This document shows, piece by piece, positions 1 to 8,402 of a stretch of 64,000 nt of DNA. The stretch comes from Aliivibrio sp. EL58 (GTDB taxonomy: Bacteria > Pseudomonadota > Gammaproteobacteria > Enterobacterales > Vibrionaceae): contig NZ_OMPC01000009.1 of assembly GCF_900312675.1 (NCBI RefSeq), forward strand, positions 248,001 through 312,000, in the 5' to 3' direction. The position numbers were made by a program, and so were the translations under genes. The notes under the pieces are model-generated. The model saw only the letters and a program-made list of their open reading frames with translations, was not told the origin of the DNA and did not search any database. Position 1 is the first letter of the stretch; each line of letters starts with the position of its first letter.

Positions 1-199
1 TTACCATGATAATGGCAGCGCTAATGGTGAATTAGCAGCAAGAGCAGAAGTCTACGCCCTTAAAGGTATGTGGAACAAAGCATTAAATAATTACACTCAA
101 GCCAGTCAACTGGTTGAGTATGGAAGTTTAGATCAAGCAAGGTACGACGCAAGAATCGATCAGCTTCGTCTATCAAGAGAGCGTTTCAGCGCTTTATAA
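1..199 (+). CDS. bepA: BepA-like periplasmic M48 metalloprotease/chaperone, C-terminal fragment (5' end outside window)
   Basis: An open frame enters from the left edge (first full codon at position 2) and ends with TAA at 197-199. The 65 visible residues are a helical, Ala/Leu/Tyr-rich TPR-like tail ending in RERFSAL, as expected for the C-terminal TPR region of BepA (YfgC), which degrades or rescues misassembled outer-membrane proteins such as LptD. The catalytic HExxH part lies outside the window. The identification leans on position: in E. coli bepA is directly followed by yfgD, the homologue of the next gene here, which starts 15 bp later. Tail sequence alone would not be decisive. Confidence 0.7.
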   Translation, partial: YHDNGSANGELAARAEVYALKGMWNKALNNYTQASQLVEYGSLDQARYDARIDQLRLSRERFSAL

Positions 200-214
200 T
201 CAAAAGGAAAAAGT

Positions 215-565
215 ATGTCTGTTATTATTTATCATAACCCTCGTTGCTCAAAAAGCCGTGAAACATTAGCGCTATTAGAGGCTCAAGGCGTGACCCCAAG
301 CGTTGTGAAGTACCTAGAAGAAACACCAAGTGTTGATGCCTTAAAAACGCTATTCTCTCAATTAGGGTTCGATTCTGTTCGTGACATGATGAGAGTAAAA
401 GAAGCTGAATATAAAGAACAAAATCTAGGAGATAACTCAGTAACGGACGAGCAGCTCTTTGAAGCGATGGTACAAACACCAAAATTGATTGAGCGCCCTA
501 TTGTGGTTAACAACAACCAAGCAAAAATAGGTCGTCCACCAGAGCAAGTTTTAGAGATTTTATAG
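215..565 (+). CDS. arsC: ArsC-family (YfgD-like) glutaredoxin-dependent arsenate reductase
   Basis: 116-residue thioredoxin-fold protein, the normal family length. The catalytic cysteine is C11 in the motif HNPRCSKSR, and the three arginines that bind arsenate in the plasmid R773 enzyme are present at R60, R94 and R107 (ERPIV, IGRPPE). Family role: reduction of arsenate to arsenite in the cytoplasm using glutathione/glutaredoxin. This is the chromosomal YfgD branch beside bepA, not an ars resistance operon (no arsB or arsR nearby), so its physiological substrate is uncertain. An AAAGGAAAAAG ribosome site precedes the ATG; probably cotranscribed with bepA. Confidence 0.88.
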   Translation: MSVIIYHNPRCSKSRETLALLEAQGVTPSVVKYLEETPSVDALKTLFSQLGFDSVRDMMRVKEAEYKEQNLGDNSVTDEQLFEAMVQTPKLIERPIVVNNNQAKIGRPPEQVLEIL

Positions 566-585
566 CATTAAGCAGGAAGCTAAAC

Positions 586-1017
586 ATGGATCCAGTTGAA
601 ATGAGCGCAGAAACAAAGCGCTATCGTTTTCTTGCACTATTTTGCAACTTAGCACTACTTGTCTTTGTCGCTCTTTGGCATAGTACTCTCTCTCCTCATC
701 CGTTGATCAATCCATATGGCATTATGGTGGCATGGATTATTCCAATGCTTTTTCCACTAAAGGGGATCATTCAAGGTAAGCCCTACACGCACGCATGGGC
801 AAACTTTATTTTAATGTTCTACTTTTTGCATGGTTTAACCATACTTTGGCTTGATGAGGGGGGGCGTTATTTCGCGCTAGTTGAAGTCATCCTTACCTCA
901 GGGGCGTTTATTGGTAACATTTACTATGCTCGCTTACGAGGCAAAGAATTAGGATTAAAACTAAAACGTTTGTCTGAAGTAGAGAAAATAGAAAAAGCCA
1001 AATATACCGAGAAATAG
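586..1017 (+). CDS. DUF2069 family inner-membrane protein
   Basis: 143 residues with about four hydrophobic segments (roughly 14-32, 43-58, 67-85 and 90-108) and a Lys/Glu-rich cytoplasmic tail. It matches the DUF2069 family of small gammaproteobacterial membrane proteins, for which no function is established. It starts 20 bp after arsC with an AGGAAG ribosome site, so it very likely belongs to the bepA-arsC transcription unit, which ends at the strong hairpin after the stop codon. Function cannot be inferred beyond the membrane location. Confidence 0.8.
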   Translation: MDPVEMSAETKRYRFLALFCNLALLVFVALWHSTLSPHPLINPYGIMVAWIIPMLFPLKGIIQGKPYTHAWANFILMFYFLHGLTILWLDEGGRYFALVEVILTSGAFIGNIYYARLRGKELGLKLKRLSEVEKIEKAKYTEK

Positions 1018-1032
1018 TAAGCTTACAGACAC

Positions 1033-1071
1033 AAAAAAGGTGATTACATTCATTATGTAGTCACCTTTTTT
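1033..1071. terminator. Bidirectional intrinsic terminator between convergent genes
   Basis: A 17-bp stem with one G.U pair (arms 1033-1049 and 1055-1071) and a 5-nt loop, with A-tract and T-tract on the two sides. It can end both the bepA-arsC-DUF2069 unit (plus) and the DUF2066 gene (minus). Confidence 0.9.
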
Positions 1072-1099
1072 ATTTATACTTATTAAGGGTAGAAATGTC

Positions 1100-2269
1100 T
1101 TAACTTGCGCTCAATTGATACTCATGAACGACTGGCTGAACTTCTTCAGCTTCAGTTTGCATCTCTTCGCTCACGACAGGCATACCGTCGTCTAATGGTA
1201 GTTCAGCTTCTTGCGCCACTTCCTCTGTAATAACATCAGTTTTAATATCATCATCTACAGCAACAGCAATTGGCTCTTCTGGAATGAGTGAAATACGTGA
1301 GTTCTTACTTAAAAGTTCATCATTAAACTGTTGATAATCACCTAGCAAGCTTAATGTGTAAGTGACTTTATCACCTTGGATTGTATTTACCTGCACACTA
1401 GCTACTGAGTTCATTTGCTGTAATTGCTTCTCAATAGTGAAAAAAGAACGTGTTGTATGAACGCCTTTAATCGATACTGTTTCTGACTCACTAGCCACTG
1501 CAGCTAAGTTCTTAGTGTACGTTTTAGCAAAGTAATCACTCACTTCATTAACCATATCAGCTAACTGAACAGAGCCCGATGCTCGACCTTCAATCGACTT
1601 TTTCGATGTCGTCACTAGATATTGAGGCGTAGAGTCAAATAGAGTCCATGTAGAGCTATTACCACGTACTTTTACGACTAAAATAGCTTGTGGATTATAG
1701 CGCTCACTCGCATCTGCAATTGGTTTTTTAAAGTTACCCCATAAATCTGGGATCTCGATTGAGGTCACATCATCAAAATCCCCTACAGGGAACATGACAG
1801 GTAAGCCTCTTTCATTCGCTGCATCTTTAATTCGAGTGATTAAACTGTTGTTTGATTGCTCCCAAATAATACTTCTTTGGTAATTGTATTCATTCACAAT
1901 CCAAACCAATACCGATTTACGTGGCGTCTCCCAAATACCGACTTCAGCTTGAGTTAACAAACTCAATACCATTTTAGAGTTGTACCCTAGCTTCATCGCA
2001 CGTGGGGCATCATCATAATCAACAAAGCTCATTTGCGTTACGTAGCGATCACTCTGCGTTAATGCTTTTTTTATCACTTCATTATCAGCAATCGTTGGTT
2101 GCCCTGATACTTTAACTAATACATTAACTAGGCCTTCTTTTTTCGCTAAGCTTTCTGCTTTTTCAGAGCCAGTTAATTGTACTTCGGTATGATAAAGATC
2201 ACTTTGCTGCTGTGCAAAAACAGGTCCTGCAATCAGACAAACAACTAAACATAAAATACGTAACATCAA
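1100..2269 (-). CDS. DUF2066 family exported protein
   Basis: 389 residues with a Sec signal peptide (MMLRILCLVVCLIAGPVFA, cleavage after about residue 19). The mature part resembles the DUF2066 family, a periplasmic family of unknown function common in vibrios and relatives. The last ~50 residues are acidic and low complexity (many Glu, Val, Asp), probably disordered. It is divergent from uraA. In E. coli the equivalent position between yfgD and uraA holds hda; no hda is seen here. Start chosen at the ATG that gives the signal peptide. Confidence 0.8.
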   Translation of the reverse strand: MMLRILCLVVCLIAGPVFAQQQSDLYHTEVQLTGSEKAESLAKKEGLVNVLVKVSGQPTIADNEVIKKALTQSDRYVTQMSFVDYDDAPRAMKLGYNSKMVLSLLTQAEVGIWETPRKSVLVWIVNEYNYQRSIIWEQSNNSLITRIKDAANERGLPVMFPVGDFDDVTSIEIPDLWGNFKKPIADASERYNPQAILVVKVRGNSSTWTLFDSTPQYLVTTSKKSIEGRASGSVQLADMVNEVSDYFAKTYTKNLAAVASESETVSIKGVHTTRSFFTIEKQLQQMNSVASVQVNTIQGDKVTYTLSLLGDYQQFNDELLSKNSRISLIPEEPIAVAVDDDIKTDVITEEVAQEAELPLDDGMPVVSEEMQTEAEEVQPVVHEYQLSAS

Positions 2270-2465
2270 ACAACCTATAAATACTTTTATAATTACCGCT
2301 GATAATAAGGGCTATCCCATTATTCAGCAAGGATTCGAATTGACTCAGATCTAATTTTCAAGCTATTAGAGTGATACTTTCGTAAAAAGTTTTATTTTTT
2401 CACGAGCTAAATCAAGATATTTATTAATAAAATAGTGATAGAATCCCTCAAATTCATTACTGGAA

Positions 2466-3722
2466 ATGGAAATGCTATACAATTTGTTCCAAGGCTTTCA
2501 AATGTTGTTCGTTGCATTTGGTGCACTCGTTCTTGTCCCCCTCCTGACAGGCTTAGATCCTAATGTTGCTCTATTTGGTGCCGGTGTTGGTACCCTTCTC
2601 TTTCAATTAGTTACTCGTCGCTCTGTCCCTATCTTTCTTGCTTCTTCTTTCGCTTTTATCGCTCCAATTATTTATGGCACCCAAACATGGGGCATTCCCG
2701 CTACGATGGGCGGACTAATGGTTGCCGGTTTAGTGTACGTTGCATTAGGCGCGGTCATTAAAGTTCGAGGGGTGGCGTTTATTCATAAATTATTACCTCC
2801 AGTGGTCGTTGGTCCTGTGATCATGGTGATTGGTCTAGGTTTAGCCCCAACCGCCGTTAACATGGCACTAGGTAAGACAGGTGATGGTGGATTCCAGCTT
2901 GTTGATGGGCAAATTGCATTTTGGATTGCTGCAGCGTCGTTATTTACCACGATTGGCGTCAGTGTTTTCTCTAAAGGGTTCTTTAAATTACTGCCAATCC
3001 TTTCAGGTATCATTGTTGGCTATTCATTGAGCTTACTTTGCGGTATCGTCGATTTCACCCCTGTTCATCAAGCCGCTTGGTTTGCTCTACCTAACTTTAC
3101 TTACCCTGAATTTAATATCAATGCGATCTTATTTATGATCCCTGTGGCTATTGCGCCAGCAGTTGAGCACGTGGGTGATATGTTAGCGATTTCAAACGTA
3201 ACTGGTAAAGACTATCTTAAAAAGCCTGGTTTACACCGCACGATCACTGGTGATGGTATTGCGACAATGGCAGCCTCTCTTATCGGCGCGCCACCAAATA
3301 CGACTTACAGTGAAGTGACCGGTGCAGTAATGCTAACCAAAGCATTTAACCCAGTTATCATGACATGGGCTGCTGTGTGTGCCATTGTTCTTGCTCTGGT
3401 TGGTAAGCTTGGTGCGATACTACAAACAATCCCAGTTCCTGTTATGGGTGGCATTATGATCTTGTTGTTTGGTTCTATCGCAACGGTTGGCCTAAATACA
3501 CTGATTAAAAACCAAGTTGATTTACATAAAGCACGTAACCTAACGATTGTAGGTGTGACTTTAGTCTTTGGTATTGGTGGTATGGCGGTAGGTATTGGTG
3601 ACTTTAACCTACAAGGCGTAAGTCTTTGCGGGATCGTTGCTATTGCACTTAATTTAATTCTTCCTGATGACCTAGGTGAAAGCCATGTTGTCGACAATGC
3701 ACAGATGGAAGAAGATAAATAG
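2466..3722 (+). CDS. uraA: Uracil:H+ symporter UraA (NCS2 family)
   Basis: 418-residue polytopic membrane protein, largely hydrophobic from end to end, the length of NCS2 transporters (14 membrane segments in the UraA structure). Key acidic residues occur in the expected motifs: E234 in PAVEHVGD and E283 in TTYSEVTG, matching the uracil-binding glutamates of E. coli UraA. It imports uracil for conversion by Upp, encoded just downstream on the opposite strand. In E. coli the two form one upp-uraA operon; here they converge, so they must be transcribed separately. A second ATG two codons in (MEM) is possible but the difference is trivial. Confidence 0.95.
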   Translation: MEMLYNLFQGFQMLFVAFGALVLVPLLTGLDPNVALFGAGVGTLLFQLVTRRSVPIFLASSFAFIAPIIYGTQTWGIPATMGGLMVAGLVYVALGAVIKVRGVAFIHKLLPPVVVGPVIMVIGLGLAPTAVNMALGKTGDGGFQLVDGQIAFWIAAASLFTTIGVSVFSKGFFKLLPILSGIIVGYSLSLLCGIVDFTPVHQAAWFALPNFTYPEFNINAILFMIPVAIAPAVEHVGDMLAISNVTGKDYLKKPGLHRTITGDGIATMAASLIGAPPNTTYSEVTGAVMLTKAFNPVIMTWAAVCAIVLALVGKLGAILQTIPVPVMGGIMILLFGSIATVGLNTLIKNQVDLHKARNLTIVGVTLVFGIGGMAVGIGDFNLQGVSLCGIVAIALNLILPDDLGESHVVDNAQMEEDK

Positions 3723-3723
3723 T

Positions 3724-3758
3724 TCTAGGGTCTAGGGTCTAGGGTCTAGGGTCTAGGG
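3724..3758. repeat. Tandem heptamer repeat, 5 x TCTAGGG
   Basis: Five exact head-to-tail copies of TCTAGGG directly follow the uraA stop codon (3720-3722) and precede the uraA/upp terminator. The tract lies wholly outside coding sequence. Confidence 0.97.
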
Positions 3759-3763
3759 TAAAT

Positions 3764-3798
3764 AAAAAGGATTGATGATTACCCATCAATCCTTTTTT
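3764..3798. terminator. Bidirectional terminator between uraA and upp
   Basis: A 14-bp perfect stem (arms 3764-3777 and 3784-3797) with loop ATTACC, an A-tract on the left and T-tract on the right. It serves convergent uraA (plus) and upp (minus). Confidence 0.92.
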
Positions 3799-3809
3799 AA
3801 TTCTTAAAG

Positions 3810-3837
3810 CATTAAGTAAATATATAATTACTTAATG
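3810..3837. repeat. AT-rich inverted repeat after upp
   Basis: 10-bp perfect arms (3810-3819 and 3828-3837) around an 8-nt AT spacer, a few bases downstream of the upp stop. It could be an additional weak terminator or RNA-stability hairpin for upp; it lacks a clear U-tract. Confidence 0.6.
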
Positions 3838-3844
3838 GTACCGA

Positions 3845-4471
3845 TTATTTAGTACCGAAGATCTTATCACCAGCATCGCCAAGACCCGGAACAATATAGC
3901 CCTTATCATTTAGCTTTTCATCGATAGCGGCAGTATAAAGCTCAACATCAGGATGTGCTTTTTCTAGCGCTTCAATACCTTCTGGTGCAGCAACAAGTAC
4001 AAGTACTTTAAAGTGCTTACAACCGTTCTCTTTTAGAAGATCTAGTGTTGCGATCATAGAACCACCCGTCGCAAGCATTGGATCAACAACAAGAGCAATA
4101 CGCTCATCGATGTTAGACGCTAACTTGTTAAAGTATGGTACAGGCTCTAGTGTTTCTTCATCACGATAAACACCAACAACACTAATACGTGCACTTGGGA
4201 TATGCTCAAGAACACCATCCATCATGCCAAGACCTGCACGAAGAATTGGCACTACTGTTACTTTTTTACCTTTAATTTGGTCAACTTCAACAGGGCCGTT
4301 CCAGCCGTTGATAGTTACTTTTTCTGTTTCAAAATCTGATGTTGCTTCATAAGTCAGTAGGCTACCTACTTCAGTTGCTAATTCACGAAAACGCTTAGTA
4401 CTGATCTCACCTTCACGCATTAAACCGATTTTATGTTTTATTAGCGGATGTTTTACTTCAACAACTTTCAT
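3845..4471 (-). CDS. upp: Uracil phosphoribosyltransferase
   Basis: 208 residues, the same length as E. coli Upp. Catalyses uracil + PRPP to UMP + PPi, the pyrimidine salvage step after UraA uptake. The type I PRTase PRPP loop is visible as [12 protein letters not shown] near residues 128-139, and the C-terminal uracil-binding stretch as [12 protein letters not shown] near 191-202. Divergent from purM, with a 225-bp gap holding both promoters; convergent with uraA. Confidence 0.97.
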   Translation of the reverse strand: MKVVEVKHPLIKHKIGLMREGEISTKRFRELATEVGSLLTYEATSDFETEKVTINGWNGPVEVDQIKGKKVTVVPILRAGLGMMDGVLEHIPSARISVVGVYRDEETLEPVPYFNKLASNIDERIALVVDPMLATGGSMIATLDLLKENGCKHFKVLVLVAAPEGIEALEKAHPDVELYTAAIDEKLNDKGYIVPGLGDAGDKIFGTK

Positions 4472-4616
4472 TTCTGACTCCAGATATATTAATCAAACCT
4501 TTCAATTATACATGCTTTTTTCATTAAAAATAATTTCTAATAACAAAAAATGTGGTCATCTGACTAAAATAACTTACTTGCTTATTTTTAATTACAAAAT
4601 TTCTTCAAATTTCCTT

Positions 4617-4632
4617 ACGCAAACGTTTCCCT
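4617..4632. promoter_or_regulatory. PurR operator upstream of purM
   Basis: ACGCAAACGTTTCCCT fits the PurR consensus ACGCAAACGTTTGCGT except in the last part of the right half-site. It lies 65 bp upstream of the purM GTG start and overlaps the position expected for the -35 element of a promoter with -10 TAGAAT at 4649-4654, as for repression of pur genes by PurR with hypoxanthine or guanine. A small hairpin (GGATTT...AAATCC, 4660-4674) lies in the presumed leader. Confidence 0.8.
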
Positions 4633-4696
4633 TTTTACATTGTGCTGTTAGAATGGCGCGGATTTTTGAAATCCAACCTATGGCGAGGACACCTCC

Positions 4697-5737
4697 GTGA
4701 GCGACAACAAAACTTCTCTTAGCTACAAAGATGCTGGTGTAGACATTGATGCTGGTAATGCACTTGTTGATCGAATTAAAGGCGTAGTAAAACGTACTCG
4801 TCGCCCTGAAGTAATGGGTGGCATTGGTGGTTTTGGTGCGTTATGTGAGCTTCCAACTAAATATAAACAACCTGTTTTAGTTTCTGGTACTGACGGCGTT
4901 GGTACTAAGTTACGTTTAGCGCTTGACCTAAATAAGCACGATACTATCGGTATCGACTTAGTGGCAATGTGTGTTAATGACCTAATTGTACAAGGTGGCG
5001 AACCTCTGTTCTTCCTTGACTATTATGCAACGGGCAAACTTGATATCGATGTGGCTGCTGAAGTAGTAACAGGTATCGGTGAAGGTTGTATTCAAGCAGG
5101 TTGTGCATTAATCGGTGGTGAAACTGCTGAGATGCCTGGCATGTACGAAGGCGAAGACTACGACGTTGCTGGCTTCTGTGTTGGTGTTGTTGAAAAAGAA
5201 GATATCATCGATGGCACAAAAGTCGCTGCTGGTGATGCACTAATTGCAGTTGGTTCAAGTGGCCCACACTCAAATGGTTATTCATTAATCCGTAAAATCC
5301 TTGAAGTTTCAAACGCGGATCTTAGCGAAGAGCTAAACGGAAAAACCGTTGCTGACCATCTTATTGAACCAACAAAGATCTACATTAAATCAGCACTTAA
5401 AATGATTGCAGAGCATGATATTCATGCTATCTCTCATATTACAGGTGGTGGTTTCTGGGAAAATATCCCACGTGTACTTCCTGAAGGCACAAAAGCAGTT
5501 GTTGATGGTAAGAGCTGGGAATGGCCTGCTATCTTTAACTGGTTACAAGAAAAAGGTAACGTAGATACCTACGAAATGTACCGTACCTTTAACTGTGGTG
5601 TAGGCCTTGTTATTGCACTCCCAAAAGAACAAGCTGAACAAGCTGTTGCTCTACTAAATGCCGAAGGCGAAAACGCTTGGGTAATTGGTGAAGTCGCGGC
5701 GGCTGAACAAGGTGAAGAGCAAGTAGAGATCCGTTAA
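4697..5737 (+). CDS. purM: Phosphoribosylformylglycinamidine cyclo-ligase (AIR synthetase)
   Basis: 346 residues, full length for PurM. Fifth step of purine synthesis: ATP-dependent closure of FGAM to AIR. Conserved motifs include [10 protein letters not shown] and DLVAMCVND in the N-terminal domain and the [13 protein letters not shown] region in the C-terminal domain. The start is GTG at 4697, as in many purM genes, preceded by GAGGACACCTCC. Followed by purN, as in E. coli, but with an intrinsic-terminator-like hairpin between them. Likely under PurR control through the box at 4617-4632. Confidence 0.97.
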   Translation: MSDNKTSLSYKDAGVDIDAGNALVDRIKGVVKRTRRPEVMGGIGGFGALCELPTKYKQPVLVSGTDGVGTKLRLALDLNKHDTIGIDLVAMCVNDLIVQGGEPLFFLDYYATGKLDIDVAAEVVTGIGEGCIQAGCALIGGETAEMPGMYEGEDYDVAGFCVGVVEKEDIIDGTKVAAGDALIAVGSSGPHSNGYSLIRKILEVSNADLSEELNGKTVADHLIEPTKIYIKSALKMIAEHDIHAISHITGGGFWENIPRVLPEGTKAVVDGKSWEWPAIFNWLQEKGNVDTYEMYRTFNCGVGLVIALPKEQAEQAVALLNAEGENAWVIGEVAAAEQGEEQVEIR

Positions 5738-5780
5738 TCGATTTCCACAAACTTTGAACTAGTTCATAAAGCATAAATAG

Positions 5781-5811
5781 AAAGGTGATCAATTATTCGA
5801 TCACCTTTTTT
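5781..5811 (+). terminator. Terminator-like hairpin between purM and purN
   Basis: Perfect 10-bp stem (AAAGGTGATC at 5781-5790, GATCACCTTT at 5799-5808) followed by more T. It would stop or attenuate transcription from purM before purN, or separate the two units. Confidence 0.85.
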
Positions 5812-5875
5812 ATATCTGCCATTTGTGCTCGAATGGTTATCATTACTTAATATTAAACAAAATAAGATCATTATA

Positions 5876-6514
5876 ATGAAGAACATTGTTGTATTAGTCT
5901 CTGGAAGTGGCAGTAATCTACAAGCGTTTATTGATGCCTGTGGTAATAATATTCCAAATGCCCGTATTGCTGCGGTCATTTCAAATAAAAGTGACGCTTA
6001 TGGATTACAGCGAGCACTAAATGCAGGAATTAATGCTCACTGTCTAAGTGCTGTTGGTTATGAAAGTCGTGAACAGTATGATGAAGCCTTAGCGACACTC
6101 ATTGATATCCATCAGCCAGATGTGATTATTCTCGCTGGATTCATGCGTATTTTAAGTGAAGACTTTGTTTTACGTTATCAAGGTAAGATGCTGAATATTC
6201 ACCCTTCTCTTTTACCAAAATACACCGGGTTGCATACGCACCAACGTGCTATTGATGCTGGAGATAAAGAGCACGGCACAAGCGTTCACTTTGTCACTCC
6301 TGAATTAGATGGTGGTCCGGTGATCCTTCAAGCAAAAGTACCTATTTTTGATAATGATAGCGCAGAAGAAGTCGCATCACGCGTGCAAGCTCAAGAGCAC
6401 GTTATCTACCCTATGGTTGCCAATTGGTTAGTTGAAGAGCGATTAATCATGCAGGATGGTAAAGCCGTACTTGATGGTAATAGCTTAGGCCAATCAGGGT
6501 TAGAAACTGAATAA
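5876..6514 (+). CDS. purN: Phosphoribosylglycinamide formyltransferase 1 (GAR transformylase)
   Basis: 212 residues when started at the ATG at 5876 (MKNIVVLVSGSGSN), matching E. coli PurN in length and N-terminus; the in-frame upstream ATG would add 17 non-family residues. Transfers the formyl group of 10-formyl-THF to GAR in purine synthesis. Catalytic residues N107, H109 (MLNIHPSLLP) and D145 (PELDGG) are in place. Lies 138 bp after purM with a terminator-like hairpin in between, so its expression may be partly uncoupled from purM. Confidence 0.96.
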   Translation: MKNIVVLVSGSGSNLQAFIDACGNNIPNARIAAVISNKSDAYGLQRALNAGINAHCLSAVGYESREQYDEALATLIDIHQPDVIILAGFMRILSEDFVLRYQGKMLNIHPSLLPKYTGLHTHQRAIDAGDKEHGTSVHFVTPELDGGPVILQAKVPIFDNDSAEEVASRVQAQEHVIYPMVANWLVEERLIMQDGKAVLDGNSLGQSGLETE

Positions 6515-6517
6515 TAA

Positions 6518-6553
6518 AAATGCCCATCAAGATGATATTGATGGGCATTTTTT
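6518..6553. terminator. Bidirectional terminator after purN
   Basis: Stem AAATGCCCATCAA / TTGATGGGCATTT with a 7-nt loop and T8 run on the plus side, A-rich on the other; between convergent purN and the YafJ-like gene. Confidence 0.9.
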
Positions 6554-6566
6554 TTATGCATAGTGC

Positions 6567-7394
6567 TTACGCATTAATTGGGCATTCTGATGGCGGTGGA
6601 GCCATATCAGGCACCGTATCATGATTACCTGCGGTTAATTCACCAAAATGAAACAGCGCATATTCGCCGACTTTCATTTTATGCCACTCTTCATTATCGG
6701 TTAATGGTCGAGTTACCACGACTGAAACCACATCATTCGGTGTCGTTTCTTTATGGAAATCTATCGTCACATCTTCATCAATCAATGAAGCTTGACCAAA
6801 TGGCGCACGCCTTGTGATCCAATGTAAATTATTCGAACAGTAAGTCATCAGATACTCACCGTCACTCAAAAGCATATTAAACACCCCTAAGCTTCGCAGG
6901 TGATCACTACACTCAGAGACAAATTTAAACATCAGCATCATATCTTGAGGTGGCTCAGGATATTTATCTTCTAGCTGATTCAGCAACCAACAAAAAGCAC
7001 GTTCACTGTCTGTTTCTCCAACAGGTCGAAAACGCCCTGTCGATAATTCATTAAAACCCGTTAATTGGCCGTTGTGAGCAAACGTCCAATACCTCCCCCA
7101 TAACTCTCGTGTAAATGGATGGGTATTCTCGAGATTAACATCACCACGGTTTGCTTGGCGGATATGGCTTATCACAGCTTTACTTTTTATTGGGTAATCT
7201 TGAACTAACTCAGCTATTTTTGAGTGACAACTTGGCTTTGGGTCTTTAAATGTGCGAAATCCTTTCCCTTCATAAAAAGTTATTCCCCAGCCATCACGAT
7301 GAGGGCCAGTATTGCCACCACGTTGAACTAAGCCTTTAAAACTAAAACAAATATCGGTTGGTACATTTGCACTCATTCCGAGCAATTCACACAT
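6567..7394 (-). CDS. Class II glutamine amidotransferase, YafJ-like
   Basis: 275 residues. After Met removal the N-terminal nucleophile is Cys2 (MCELLGMSAN), followed by GGNTGPHRDGWG, SHIRQANRG and the HNGQL motif, all typical of Ntn-type class II glutaminase domains. The domain alone is present, with no synthase partner domain fused, as in E. coli YafJ (now linked to lysine/arginine-type metabolic repair only by inference). True amide acceptor unknown. Located next to gmhA and fadE exactly as yafJ is in E. coli (fadE-lpcA-yafJ). Confidence 0.88.
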   Translation of the reverse strand: MCELLGMSANVPTDICFSFKGLVQRGGNTGPHRDGWGITFYEGKGFRTFKDPKPSCHSKIAELVQDYPIKSKAVISHIRQANRGDVNLENTHPFTRELWGRYWTFAHNGQLTGFNELSTGRFRPVGETDSERAFCWLLNQLEDKYPEPPQDMMLMFKFVSECSDHLRSLGVFNMLLSDGEYLMTYCSNNLHWITRRAPFGQASLIDEDVTIDFHKETTPNDVVSVVVTRPLTDNEEWHKMKVGEYALFHFGELTAGNHDTVPDMAPPPSECPINA

Positions 7395-7468
7395 ACTTGC
7401 GCAACTCCTTTATTCGCAATCAAACGGTTCACAACAACTAAAAATCATTACGAACCGTTTCAGATGAA

Positions 7469-8050
7469 TTATTTTTCCATTTCTTTTTCAATTAATTGAA
7501 TAACAATATGGATAATTTTAATGTGGATCTCTTGAATACGGTCAGCATATCCGAAATGAGGTACACGGATCTCAACATCAGCAAGACCCGCCATTTTACC
7601 ACCATCTTTACCCGTTAGAGCGATGGTTTTCATGCCTTTCTCTTTTGCCGCTTCAATAGCTTTTAAAATGTTACCTGAGTTACCTGAAGTCGATAAACCA
7701 AACAACACATCCCCTTTAGAGCCGACAGCTTGAGTGTAACGAGAAAAAACATGGTCATAACCAAAGTCGTTACTCACACAAGATAAATGGCTAGGATCAG
7801 AAATCGCAATACCTGGGTAACCTGGACGGTTTTCACGGTAACGGCCTGTTAGCTCTTCAGCAAAATGCATCGCATCACAGTGTGATCCACCGTTGCCACA
7901 AGACAATACTTTACCGCCTTGTTTAAATGAATCTGCAATAGTTTTGGCAGCTAACTCAATTTGAGCAAGGTTTTTATCGTCAGCTAAAAAGTCATTCAGT
8001 ACTTGAGCGGCTTCTGTTAATTCAGAACGGATCAGATCTTGATAAGACAT
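7469..8050 (-). CDS. gmhA: Phosphoheptose (sedoheptulose-7-phosphate) isomerase
   Basis: 193 residues, one longer than E. coli GmhA. SIS-domain enzyme with [16 protein letters not shown] (substrate loop) and [12 protein letters not shown] motifs. Converts sedoheptulose 7-phosphate to D-glycero-D-manno-heptose 7-phosphate, the first step towards LPS inner-core heptose. Strong GAGAG ribosome site before the ATG. Divergent from fadE, upstream of the YafJ-like gene (74-bp gap), so likely the first gene of a short two-gene unit. Confidence 0.96.
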   Translation of the reverse strand: MSYQDLIRSELTEAAQVLNDFLADDKNLAQIELAAKTIADSFKQGGKVLSCGNGGSHCDAMHFAEELTGRYRENRPGYPGIAISDPSHLSCVSNDFGYDHVFSRYTQAVGSKGDVLFGLSTSGNSGNILKAIEAAKEKGMKTIALTGKDGGKMAGLADVEIRVPHFGYADRIQEIHIKIIHIVIQLIEKEMEK

Positions 8051-8402
8051 AGGATACTCTCTTTTATTATTTTCCCTAACTGGGGTTAATCTCAGTGTAC
8101 CTATCCCGCTAAATCTTTAAAAGAGATTCACCTTATATTTCTTCTTTCTAGCGCATAAATTCTGCGATTCATCCCGGATTAAATTAGATATCGCGCACTC
8201 AAAAACAAATATTGTTTATTAATTACTCAAGCTAGATCACTTTTTAAGCATTAAGCTTATTTACTTTTTATTAACATTAGATCTACACTTAACATAACTG
8301 GTTAGACCTCTTATCAGGTTAAATTAAAAAATAACATTACGACCGAGTATCGTAACCACCTCTGTTCCTACAAACAGAGCAGCGCCGGAAAAGGAGAATC
8401 AC
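8051..8402. promoter_or_regulatory. gmhA/fadE divergent intergenic region
   Basis: 352-bp AT-rich region without a credible gene. It holds the FadR operator described separately and an AAGGAG ribosome site 7 nt before the fadE ATG. Nothing resembling a tRNA or structured RNA is seen; promoter hexamers are not clear enough to assign. Confidence 0.6.
8296..8312. promoter_or_regulatory. FadR operator of fadE
   Basis: AACTGGTTAGACCTCTT matches the 17-bp FadR site (AACTGGTCNGACNTGTT type) at most positions, including the TGGT and GACC cores. It lies 91 bp before the fadE ATG, consistent with repression of fadE by FadR in the absence of long-chain acyl-CoA. Confidence 0.82.

Noticed and set aside
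3305-3697. 130-codon antisense frame inside uraA
   Set aside because: Shadow of a membrane-protein gene; composition (Thr/Pro/Ile) is typical of antisense to hydrophobic codons.
3724-3758. Heptamer tract as a CRISPR array or phase-variation switch
   Set aside because: Units have no spacers, so not CRISPR; the tract lies after the stop codon and outside any promoter seen, so slippage would not switch a protein.
4512-4700. Short plus-strand frame upstream of purM
   Set aside because: It runs through the PurR operator, promoter and purM ribosome site; no ribosome site of its own.
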